This document shows positions 1 through 6,291 of a DNA stretch of 8,795 bases, one piece after another. The first letter of the stretch is position 1. Each line of letters opens with the position of its first letter. Below the pieces are notes generated by a model. That model was given only the letters and a program-made list of their open reading frames with translations, ran no database searches and was not told the origin of the DNA. Position numbers and translations under genes: made by a program. This DNA comes from Candidatus Argoarchaeum ethanivorans. GTDB taxonomy: Archaea > Halobacteriota > Methanosarcinia > Methanosarcinales > EX4572-44. The stretch covers positions 1 through 8,795 of the forward strand of contig CAJHIR010000045.1 of assembly GCA_905067535.1 (NCBI GenBank), in the 5' to 3' direction.

Positions 1-2
1 AA

Positions 3-383
3 AGAATCATTATCGAAGGCACAGAAACAGACATTGGTAAAAATATCACATTTTTGATTGATGGAGTTCAGGCAAACGAGCGTGTGATATATGAAAATGG
101 AGAATCTATTGAATTGAATCTTACTGCCACAAAATCAGTGTCACACTGTTTCATCGCAACCGCAGCTTATGGCACACCGATGCATGGAGATATAAATGTG
201 CTGCGAGATTTTAGAGACGAATATCTAATGACGAATGCAGTCGGGAGAACTTTCGTTAAAATATATTATTCTACGAGCCCGCCAATTGCCGATGCAATAA
301 GTGAAAACGAAGGAGTGAGAACGGTTGTAAGGGATGGCTTGGTTAAGCCCCTGGTGCATATTTCAAGGTTGTTTGTGGGATGA
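3..383 (+). CDS. C-terminal part of a secreted/surface protein with a CFI-box tail (5' partial)
   Basis: The reading frame is open from the left edge (first full codon at 3) to TGA at 381-383, so the gene begins outside the window; a TTG at 54 is not a convincing start because coding continues upstream of it. The visible product has 126 residues. The first ~45 (RIIIEGTETDIGKNIT..., IDGVQANE, IELNLTA) read like the end of an Ig-like beta domain of the kind common in archaeal surface proteins. The last 78 residues start at Cys (codon 147-149) with CFIATAAYGTP and continue LRDFRDEYLMTN, SPPIAD and LVKPLV. This is the CFI-box C-terminal module found at the end of many multidomain archaeal and bacterial exported proteins; its function is not established. 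The module matches the tail of the large minus-strand protein at 64 of 78 residues. Its 3' end converges on the tRNA-Met gene with a 32-bp gap and no clear terminator. Extracellular location is inferred. Confidence 0.8.
   Translation, partial: RIIIEGTETDIGKNITFLIDGVQANERVIYENGESIELNLTATKSVSHCFIATAAYGTPMHGDINVLRDFRDEYLMTNAVGRTFVKIYYSTSPPIADAISENEGVRTVVRDGLVKPLVHISRLFVG
147..383 (+). repeat. CFI-box module, copy A (inverted relative to copy B)
   Basis: The 78 codons plus stop encoding the CFI-box tail. A hand codon alignment with copy B (minus strand 2721-2485) gives 183 of 234 identical bases (~78%) and 64 of 78 identical residues, with no gaps. Most base changes are at third positions and leave the residue unchanged, so this is an old duplicated protein module under purifying selection rather than a recent DNA duplication. 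The similarity stops at the conserved Cys; residues just before it do not align. Confidence 0.8.
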
Positions 384-415
384 TTGCCTCCTATTAACAC
401 ACTAAGATATTTAAG

Positions 416-524
416 TGCCCAGGACGGGATCCGAACCCGTGACCTCCAGATTTCTCAGGAGTTTTTGACGCCTTGTTATTTTTCCATATGAGTCTGGCGC
501 CCTAACCAACTAGGCCACCTGGGC
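416..524 (-). tRNA. tRNA-Met(CAT), elongator type, with intron
   Basis: All cloverleaf arms are present: acceptor GCCCAGG (524-518) pairs with CCTGGGC (423-417), discriminator A at 416; D-stem GCCT/GGGC; anticodon stem CCAGA/TCTGG; 5-nt variable loop AGGTC; T-stem ACGGG/CCCGT with loop TTCGGAT. Removing the intron (452-486) gives the loop CTCATAA with anticodon CAT and a 74-nt tRNA. Acceptor GCC..., a short variable loop and the local sequence GACTCATAATC resemble archaeal elongator tRNA-Met. It lacks the AGC acceptor start of initiator tRNA, and tRNA-Ile2 (also CAT) usually starts GGGCC. No CCA is encoded after 416, as is usual in archaea where CCA is added enzymatically. The gene lies 131 nt downstream of mmp3 on the same strand. 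A TTTTTAAC at 558-551 could be a weak TATA box, but read-through from mmp3 is also possible. Confidence 0.95.
452..486 (-). other. tRNA-Met intron (35 nt) in a bulge-helix-bulge motif
   Basis: The intron lies between positions 37 and 38, the canonical archaeal site. The splice structure can be read directly: central helix CTCA (492-489) with TGAG (457-454), 3-nt bulges TAT and AAA, and an inner helix GGA/TCC. Cutting after the second base of each bulge (TA^T, AA^A), as archaeal EndA does, gives exactly the 7-nt anticodon loop CTCATAA. The excised piece is 35 nt and is too short to encode anything. Confidence 0.9.
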
Positions 525-629
525 GATTGATTGATGGTATGGCAGAATCTGTTAAAAATGTTGCTGTCATATTTCAGGTGTCATACCTTAAAGTACTGCA
601 CACAACGTGAGCAGAAATAGCCAGTAACT

Positions 630-650
630 CTTGATTGCGAAGCAATCAAG
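630..650 (-). terminator. Hairpin directly after the mmp3 stop codon
   Basis: Perfect 9-bp stem with arms CTTGATTGC and GCAATCAAG around a TTC loop (minus-strand RNA), starting 4 nt after the TGA of mmp3. No U-run follows, so it is not a typical U-tract terminator. It may be a 3'-end stability or processing structure. A hairpin of the same design follows the radical SAM gene (7714-7734). Confidence 0.5.
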
Positions 651-654
651 ATTA

Positions 655-2190
655 TCATATCTCTGGTTCGTTTATCACCTGCAGGCACATTAAGTCATCT
701 GTTTTTGATTTTGTAAGTGCCTCGAACCCTCCGGTAACACGTCCGATGACATTGGTTGCTGCAAATTCTTCTCCTGTTGGCCCATGGGTAGTATCTTCTT
801 TGTCCCGTATGCCCATCATACCAAGATTTTTTCGTGACATGTTTGTAACTGCTACTTCAAAAGCATTCACTTTGTCAACTGGGGTGTTCTCTCTTAAGAT
901 AGCCCTGTTGAATAGTTTTGCGTTTGGCTTGAAAAGTACTAAGCCCATTCTTCTTTGATTGTAAAATGTTCGCATGTTTCCAATTGGTTTCTCAAGAAGC
1001 CCACAGATGAACTTAAAGTATTGTATCGTTTCAGGTGCTTTATCGTAATAGAGTTCTATTTTTATAATATCGGACAGCTGTGTTCCGGTTGTTGTAAGTT
1101 TTTTATTATTAAGTATTGCAAGAGTATTAAGTGGCTCCTGTCCTGTCACAATAGCATCATCATCGGTGAGACCTTCTCTCTGTTGCGTGATGCTACGTTT
1201 TTTAAGTTCTTCTTCTGCCTGCTTCTGGGTGAGCCCAAGCATCATTACACGCTCTGGTTTTGTTTTCATAGTTACTGCCTGGTGTTCCTTTGCAATATCT
1301 ATAAGCTCAATACCACTGGTTATTGTGCCGACAACATTGTGAGATTTTATTGGCATCTGGCGATGTTTGTAGATATATAGTTGCCCGGTATTAAGGCCGG
1401 TATTTCTCACTGTAAGGCTTCCACGTGTACGAATTTGATTGTTTTCCGGTTGATGGGTAACATCTCTGATGCCTTTGAAACCAGTGAATGCATAGGTGGT
1501 GTCGATTGTAAATGCAAGCCTGTTTTCCAGTGCTGCAAGGGCATATTCAACATCATCGTGCGGTCCTTGCGACACATCAATCTCAAGACATGTAACAATC
1601 CTTTCTCCTCCCGTAAGCGTGGTCTCAAGCTCGATTGGATCTGCTGCTGCTTCTTTTTGCCTTTCAACAACAGGCATTATTGTTGTTATTGTATCATCTT
1701 CCGTAAGCTTTGAGAGAATCTTTCTTCCTCCGACCAGTTTTGCAAAAACTCCGCCTTCGGGTTCACCATAGACGCCTGTGTGATCGGATGTTGAGAACAT
1801 AAGATCGGTTTTGCTGCCTTCAAACCCGGATAGCCCAAAGAATACATCCCACTGCCCGTACTTCTGTGCCGTTCGTTGTGGTGGAAGGTCTGTTGTCACG
1901 TGCCCAATGGCTAACACGTCTTTTGTTTTCCAGACGAGTCGTTTTTCTTCGTATTCTTTGTAATTCTTTTTCCAGTATCCTGTTAGTTTCGACTGTTGGA
2001 GCTTAATCTTTAGACTTCCCTTACTGGTTTTTATCATGTAGCGGTCGGTTTCTTCTGCTACTTTTGATATGTCTTTTATTAATGCAATAACACCTTTCTT
2101 ATGATAGATTTCCCCTGACCGCTCAATCGCATCTTTCACGGTTGAGCCGGGTGGAAGCTCTACTTCAACACCGTTTACTTGAATGTTCAT
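655..2190 (-). CDS. mmp3: Methanogenesis marker protein 3 (UPF0288 family)
   Basis: Complete 511-residue protein. Residues ~1-65 (VNGVEVELPPGSTVKDAIE...) look like a beta-grasp/ThiS-like N-terminal domain. The rest carries the family's cyclophilin-like repeats, with recognisable stretches LAIGHVTTDLPP and FSTSDHTGVYGEPEGG (first half), GSLTVRNTGLNTG (middle), and THGPTGEEF and NVIGRVTGG (C-terminus). The family occurs in archaea with methyl-coenzyme M reductase, and Mmp3 has been linked to the ATP-dependent complex that reductively activates that enzyme's nickel cofactor F430; I cite this as family knowledge and see no mcr gene here. No signal peptide, so cytoplasmic. The ATG at 2190 is chosen because GGTGA (2199-2195) precedes it by 4 nt and it gives the full N-terminal domain. 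Its neighbours are surface-protein genes and a tRNA, not other methanogenesis genes. Length and ends look intact, with no frameshift. Confidence 0.93.
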   Translation of the reverse strand: MNIQVNGVEVELPPGSTVKDAIERSGEIYHKKGVIALIKDISKVAEETDRYMIKTSKGSLKIKLQQSKLTGYWKKNYKEYEEKRLVWKTKDVLAIGHVTTDLPPQRTAQKYGQWDVFFGLSGFEGSKTDLMFSTSDHTGVYGEPEGGVFAKLVGGRKILSKLTEDDTITTIMPVVERQKEAAADPIELETTLTGGERIVTCLEIDVSQGPHDDVEYALAALENRLAFTIDTTYAFTGFKGIRDVTHQPENNQIRTRGSLTVRNTGLNTGQLYIYKHRQMPIKSHNVVGTITSGIELIDIAKEHQAVTMKTKPERVMMLGLTQKQAEEELKKRSITQQREGLTDDDAIVTGQEPLNTLAILNNKKLTTTGTQLSDIIKIELYYDKAPETIQYFKFICGLLEKPIGNMRTFYNQRRMGLVLFKPNAKLFNRAILRENTPVDKVNAFEVAVTNMSRKNLGMMGIRDKEDTTHGPTGEEFAATNVIGRVTGGFEALTKSKTDDLMCLQVINEPEI

Positions 2191-2194
2191 TCAT

Positions 2195-2240
2195 TCACCA
2201 TCTTTATTGATAGTAATTTTATATATTATAGAACTATTTT
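2195..2240 (-). promoter_or_regulatory. Probable promoter and ribosome site of mmp3
   Basis: GGTGA at 2199-2195 is a ribosome site 4 nt before the mmp3 ATG. Upstream are AT-rich TATA-like blocks: TATAATATATAAAATT (2230-2215) and TTTAAAATA (about 2241-2233). Using the usual ~26-nt spacing, the nearer box would start RNA around 2196 (too short a leader to include the ribosome site); the farther box would start near 2212 and fit better. The choice is inference. Confidence 0.45.
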
Positions 2241-2252
2241 AAATTGTAAAAC

Positions 2253-2272
2253 TGGTAAACATTCCTTTACCA
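2253..2272 (-). terminator. Hairpin upstream of the mmp3 promoter
   Basis: Arms TGGTAAA and TTTACCA (7 bp) around a 6-nt loop, followed on the minus strand by GTTTTAC. It lies between the small ORF and the mmp3 TATA-like boxes, where it could end the transcript of the upstream surface-protein operon or act as an operator. A stem this size can occur by chance. Confidence 0.3.
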
Positions 2273-2314
2273 TGTTAATCCCTTCACAGCATCTTCTGTT
2301 ATTAAACCTTTGTT

Positions 2315-2416
2315 TTATTTTATGTCGCCAATTGCCACCAATATTTCCATCGCTTTTTGCTTCGTCCATCCTTCTCCTCCTTCGTATATCCATCCTTCTT
2401 CTTTGGTTATGTGCAT
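2315..2416 (-). CDS. Candidate 33-residue small ORF or decayed gene between surface gene and mmp3
   Basis: ATG at 2416-2414, TAA at 2317-2315. The product reads MHITKEEGWIYEGG, EGWTKQKAMEIL, VAIGDIK: two E-G-W motifs followed by a likely amphipathic helix. A strong ribosome site GGAGGT (2434-2429) lies upstream, but its 12-nt distance from the ATG is long. An ATG at 2424 is better spaced but gives only five codons (MVICT). After the TAA the same frame continues for 15 more plausible codons (NKGLITEDAVKGLTW) to a second TAA at 2269-2267, so this could be a longer gene broken by one nonsense codon. The frame is closed upstream by TAG. It sits 68 bp after the surface-protein stop on the same strand. 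I do not recognise the family; the purine-rich codons could also mimic coding by chance. Confidence 0.35.
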   Translation of the reverse strand: MHITKEEGWIYEGGEGWTKQKAMEILVAIGDIK

Positions 2417-2484
2417 ATCACCATCTTTACCTCCTTTATTTTCACTCTAATCTAATCTGGCATGTTCTTCTGTTTACATTTATT

Positions 2485-2721
2485 TCATCCTACAAACACC
2501 CTCGAAATATATACCAACGGTTTAACCAAACCCTCTCTTATGACTGTCCTCACCCCTTTGTTCTCCTTTATCACATCTGCAATCGGTGGGCTCGTGGTAT
2601 AATAAATTTCAACAAATGTTCTTCCAATTGGATTTGTCATCAGATATTCATCCCTGAAATCTCTCAGAACATCTATGTCTTCATGTAAAGGTGTTCCATA
2701 AGCGGCTGTTGCGATGAAACA
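2485..2721 (-). repeat. CFI-box module, copy B
   Basis: Codons 1161-1238 plus stop of the large surface protein, starting at the Cys codon 2721-2719. It reads CFIATAAYGTPLHEDIDVLR, then the same order of motifs as copy A (LRDFRDEYLMTN, GRTFVEIYY, SPPIAD, LVKPLVYISRVFVG). The short linker before it, NEPPIAE, differs from the VSH that precedes copy A. The two copies point towards each other and are separated by about 2.1 kb containing tRNA-Met and mmp3. Confidence 0.8.
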
Positions 2722-5700
2722 TTCGGCTATTGGAGGTTCGTTTTTAGAAATAATCTCCATCTTTCCTATAAAACTACCATACCCTCCTTTTTCGACATTA
2801 GCCTCAATTACCCCTGTTTTATTCATAGAACCCGTGCCAAAGACAACCAACCCATTCTCATCCGTTGTTCTGGTTTCATTGAAGCCACAACCAGTTAACC
2901 TGACAAACGCATCTTTTACTGTTTGGTTTGAATCAGTTTCAACAAAAAGGTTAATTGTATCCGTAGTATTCAGTTGGATTACGTGAGGTATATCGCATCT
3001 TAATTTGGTTCTTTCATTCACGATAAAGAATGTTTGGTCGGAATATACCCTGTAACCATCCTTTGTCCCATTTACTAAAATGTTATAAGTTCCATTCACC
3101 GACTTGTTATCCGGAGAAATTATCATTGAATAATTCCCATATGAGCCTGTAACATCAAAATAGGTCTTGTTTCCATTCGGGTCAGTTAAAGTCAGGTTTA
3201 ACGTTGCATTTGTCGCGTTGAAAGCAACATCTTTTACAGAAATGTTAACATTAACGCTTTCGGACGACAAATAGATTAACATGTCAGTCTGCACGGTTAT
3301 AAAAATAGTGCCATTAGCAGCTACCGTAAAGGGAACAATGTAAGTTGAGTTGTCAATTTCTAGGTAGCTTCTGTAAATACTGGGTATTGAACCTTCTTTT
3401 GGAAGGATTATGCACACTAAATCTTTTTCTTCGGATTCATTGAAAGATAGTGGTTCAATGGAATTATATACTTCTAAATAGTCGTTTAGTGTATCTACGG
3501 TTGTAATGGCAATATTTCCCTGATATAATTCCGTTCCAATGTTTGTAACGGTGAAATTGGCAGTAACATTAACGCTTGGGTCATATACCTCTTTAGAATC
3601 AATGTTTACAGAAACACCAGTTCCATTCTCTACTGTGAACCCAGTTTCTGCTGAACCTACGATATATAAACCAGCGAACAATGTGACGGTTGCCTTATAT
3701 GTTCCATTATTCACGGGAACAAAACTCAGCGTTTCTATCTTCGATGAATTCGCGTTTATTTCCAAAAATCCTGTATTGTTGTAGGTGGTGTTCAGGATGT
3801 CAATGCTAAAAGTTAAGTTTCCGAGTTTCTCAGAGGCAGCATTTGTGAAGTTTGCGGTTATCGTTACGATTTCTGTGGAATTATAAAATTGTTTATCGGT
3901 GGATATGCTCACCGAAATATTTGGTGCTGTTTGGGTTGTTTCTACTTGTTTAACCGATGATTTCATTATATCGTTGGAGGTCATTGCGAGTATCTTATAT
4001 TTTCCGGGTTGATGTGGAAGTCTTAACGAACTCGACAATGTTTCGTAATTGGAAGTGTAAGGGTTTGTTTGGTGGAGGTTCATGTCAATAATCCTCCCAT
4101 CTGGTGAAACCACAATTCTGATAATTGGCTCTGATGTTCTGGATGCACTTTTATCAACGGCTATCGTGATTTTTGCTTCTTTGTCGAAGGATAGTTGCGA
4201 TGTGCTTGTGATGGACAAAACGCTTGCTGTAGAGGTGGTTTGGTGACTGATTACGGATTCAATAGCATCAAGCGTAGTATCATGTCTTAATGGCACCTCC
4301 GGAGTAATATTTGGTAACGTGATAAGCATCAATACTACAATAGCAGCAAAAGCTGCCTTCTCAACAACAAAAAATGCTTTTAGCACTGTAATAAGAAAGG
4401 GTATTTCTGCAATTACTCCAAATCCAACAGTTCCTATTGCAAAGAGAACTGCCGCTATAAGCACTACTATTACGATACCCATCGAAACCCAAGCAAATGC
4501 CTTTTTAATGCTTTCATAAAGGTCTCTTTCTTCTTGTAATGTAATATAATAACTTCTTTCCCCACCAGGCAAAAGTCCGTTGATACCCACAGTTATTGTG
4601 AACCACGCAGATTCGCTAGCAGATCTAACATTCTCTCTACCAATATTAAATAATTGTATAATTTTATCATTTCTTGTAAACGGTTTATCAATTATATTTT
4701 TCACAAAATCATTATCTCTTCGTTCTACTGCTATTTTTTCAGGCACAGCATACACCATAAACTCCTCTCTCAATTTGTTTTTGAGGTGAGAATCATCAGT
4801 TTTTGAAGCAACTTCGTTTAGCTCATCACCTGCATTCACTAATTTTTCGCAGGCTTTAGCTATGTCTTCAGGATCCAGATCCATGCCGGGGTGTGTTAAT
4901 TGACGAGGTGTGAAAATTTTTCCTATTATTGTATCGAATAATGCATCTTTTAGAACATCCCAAGTAAGACTTTTTATTGTTTCAAAGGTTGTGTCACTTA
5001 CTATGAAAACCATTTCGTCAAGTTCATCGTGCGCAGCTTCCATCAAAGAATCGGCATCATCTTCGGCTATCAGAATAGCTTGAGTGTCCAAAACTTTAAA
5101 ATCGCTTTGCATGTCGTCATAAACACTTCCAGAATTTGAACTGTTGAGATATGCGATAAAAGAAAAATGCCCTATTGACAAGGGCGATATAGCAAATTCT
5201 TCAGATGTTTTAGCTCCTGAGGAAAGAGATATGCTACCAATTGTGTCATCATAGACTAAAGCGTCATGTTTGTCATGAACAACAAGATGTAAATCGTATG
5301 TCTCGGCACTGTTACCTGTGTTTTTGATGTCAACGCCAATGTTAACAGTTTCGCCAGTTGAATAATGAGGTTGTGGATAAACACCTGACAGTGTACCGTC
5401 ATAACTTAGAGGTGTTGTTATAAGCACTGTGCAATCATCTGGCAAGCTCCACGCTCCCTTTTCATCTTGCACCTTCAATGTTGGATAATACGTTCCAGCG
5501 GAAGACCACGAATAAGTTGGATTTTGTAATGTGCTATCAGTGATATTGTCGCCATTGAAGTCCCATGCATAAGCGATGATTGTATCCCCATCAGGGTCAG
5601 TTCCAGAGCCATAAAACTGAATGTGTTCGTTTATGTTGGCAGAATAAGGGCCGTGGGCGTTGGTGATTGGGAAATGATTTTCTGGTGGTGTGGTTTCGTT

Positions 5701-6201
5701 TATGGGTTCTTCTGGGAAATTTAATTGTTTATCATAGTTGGAGTTCGCATATTCGATTATTATTCTCGATGACACTTCATTCGCGAGATTGGCAAGGTCG
5801 GTTGGAATATCTTTTAAATCGTTGCGGTAAATCGAGTTCGCATATTCTACCAATATTCTTGGCGTTACGCTATTCGTTACATTGAGCAAGTTTGTTGAAG
5901 GTGTTAAATTGTTACGATAGATGGTGTTTGCGTATTCTGTAAGTATTCTTGGTGTTACGCTATTCGTTACATTGAGCAAGTTTGTTGATGGTGTTAAATT
6001 AATGCGATAGATGTTGTTTGCATATTCTACCAATATTCTTGGTGTTACATTGCTTGTAATATTTGTCATGTCCGGCGAATATGCGGTAGTGGTATCCCAT
6101 GTGGTGTTGGCGTCTTCGATGATGATCTCTGATGCGCTTACCATCATTATCGGAATACTGAGTAAAAAAACGGTGATGAAAAGAATTGCTTTTATCTTCA
6201 T
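2485..6201 (-). CDS. Large multidomain surface protein: N-terminal repeats, PKD, membrane hairpin, Ig-like domains, CFI-box tail
   Basis: 1238 residues, complete. Domains as read: signal peptide 1-23 (K2/K4, then a hydrophobic run to VSA-SE); tandem 'RI(L/I)xEYANxxY' repeats 24-160; PKD domain ~177-263 (GTDPDGDTIIAYAWDFNGD, AGTYYPTLKVQD); CARDB-like beta domain ~267-372 (VNIGVDIKNTGNS); a mostly helical, charged region ~373-565; two membrane segments ~571-597 and ~600-628; at least five Ig/macroglobulin-like beta domains ~655-1150; CFI-box module 1161-1238. Many N-x-S/T sequons suggest N-glycosylation. Signal peptide plus two membrane segments would put both large beta-rich parts outside the cell with a membrane hairpin between them (inference). 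Possible roles are cell-envelope structure or adhesion; no catalytic motif is visible. The gene follows the lipoprotein gene by 90 bp, probably one operon. Its ribosome site is weak (TGTGAG about 7 nt before ATG). The tail is shared with the plus-strand gene at the left edge. Confidence 0.88.
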   Translation of the reverse strand: MKIKAILFITVFLLSIPIMMVSASEIIIEDANTTWDTTTAYSPDMTNITSNVTPRILVEYANNIYRINLTPSTNLLNVTNSVTPRILTEYANTIYRNNLTPSTNLLNVTNSVTPRILVEYANSIYRNDLKDIPTDLANLANEVSSRIIIEYANSNYDKQLNFPEEPINETTPPENHFPITNAHGPYSANINEHIQFYGSGTDPDGDTIIAYAWDFNGDNITDSTLQNPTYSWSSAGTYYPTLKVQDEKGAWSLPDDCTVLITTPLSYDGTLSGVYPQPHYSTGETVNIGVDIKNTGNSAETYDLHLVVHDKHDALVYDDTIGSISLSSGAKTSEEFAISPLSIGHFSFIAYLNSSNSGSVYDDMQSDFKVLDTQAILIAEDDADSLMEAAHDELDEMVFIVSDTTFETIKSLTWDVLKDALFDTIIGKIFTPRQLTHPGMDLDPEDIAKACEKLVNAGDELNEVASKTDDSHLKNKLREEFMVYAVPEKIAVERRDNDFVKNIIDKPFTRNDKIIQLFNIGRENVRSASESAWFTITVGINGLLPGGERSYYITLQEERDLYESIKKAFAWVSMGIVIVVLIAAVLFAIGTVGFGVIAEIPFLITVLKAFFVVEKAAFAAIVVLMLITLPNITPEVPLRHDTTLDAIESVISHQTTSTASVLSITSTSQLSFDKEAKITIAVDKSASRTSEPIIRIVVSPDGRIIDMNLHQTNPYTSNYETLSSSLRLPHQPGKYKILAMTSNDIMKSSVKQVETTQTAPNISVSISTDKQFYNSTEIVTITANFTNAASEKLGNLTFSIDILNTTYNNTGFLEINANSSKIETLSFVPVNNGTYKATVTLFAGLYIVGSAETGFTVENGTGVSVNIDSKEVYDPSVNVTANFTVTNIGTELYQGNIAITTVDTLNDYLEVYNSIEPLSFNESEEKDLVCIILPKEGSIPSIYRSYLEIDNSTYIVPFTVAANGTIFITVQTDMLIYLSSESVNVNISVKDVAFNATNATLNLTLTDPNGNKTYFDVTGSYGNYSMIISPDNKSVNGTYNILVNGTKDGYRVYSDQTFFIVNERTKLRCDIPHVIQLNTTDTINLFVETDSNQTVKDAFVRLTGCGFNETRTTDENGLVVFGTGSMNKTGVIEANVEKGGYGSFIGKMEIISKNEPPIAECFIATAAYGTPLHEDIDVLRDFRDEYLMTNPIGRTFVEIYYTTSPPIADVIKENKGVRTVIREGLVKPLVYISRVFVG
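5722..6132 (-). repeat. Tandem 30-residue (90-bp) coding repeats, EYAN type
   Basis: Residues 24-160 of the large surface protein consist of five units: a degenerate first unit (SEIIIEDAN..., 6132-6046), two units of exactly 30 residues (6045-5956 and 5955-5866), one of 31 (5865-5773) and a partial last one (5772-5722). The core is TPRILxEYANxIYRxxLTPS followed by TNLLNVTNSV. At DNA level, 5854-5910 and 5944-6000 differ at only two of 57 bases, while the outer units are much more diverged. That points to recent duplication or conversion of the middle units. The role is unknown; each unit probably forms a short helix-containing module. Confidence 0.85.
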
Positions 6202-6230
6202 TTTTACTTCTCACAAGGCATCTTTATTTC

Positions 6231-6248
6231 ACGAGTGTCATCACTCGT
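6231..6248 (-). promoter_or_regulatory. Hairpin in the leader of the large surface gene
   Basis: Perfect 7-bp stem (ACGAGTG / CACTCGT) with loop ATGA on the minus strand, 29 nt before the surface-protein ATG. The stop codon of a possible 13-codon leader ORF (6282-6241) lies at the junction of the left arm and the loop, followed at once by a second in-frame TGA. It may act as an intercistronic processing, stability or attenuation element; no U-run follows. Confidence 0.4.
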
Positions 6249-6282
6249 TATTCCTATTATTATTCTCTCGGCAATTCTCCAT
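6241..6282 (-). CDS. Possible 13-codon Asn-rich leader ORF
   Basis: ATG at 6282-6280 follows GGTGA (6292-6288) with a 5-nt gap, which is good archaeal spacing; the GGTGA overlaps the last base of the lipoprotein stop codon. The product MENCRENNNRNNE has six Asn in 13 residues and ends in two consecutive TGA codons inside the 6231-6248 hairpin. The geometry suits translation-coupled control of the next gene, but AT-rich intergenic DNA yields Asn codons (AAT/AAC) easily, so this is only a candidate. Confidence 0.25.
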   Translation of the reverse strand: MENCRENNNRNNE

Positions 6283-6291
6283 TTTATTCAC

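Noticed and set aside
3..20. First visible residues RIIIEG of the left-edge protein resemble the RIIIEYAN repeat of the large surface protein.
   Set aside because: Only five or six residues match and the AN..Y core is missing; too short to call a shared repeat.
1407..1713. Overlapping short open frames on both strands within mmp3.
   Set aside because: They are antisense or out-of-frame shadows of a conserved gene, with no ribosome site or recognisable product.
2179..2688. A 169-codon plus-strand open frame across the mmp3 upstream region and the end of the surface gene.
   Set aside because: It overlaps two well-supported minus-strand genes, is rich in Leu/Phe/Ser from C/T-rich antisense, and has no recognisable domain.
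5722..6132. Regular repeats considered as a CRISPR array.
   Set aside because: The units are contiguous 90-bp in-frame coding repeats with no unique spacers between short identical repeats.
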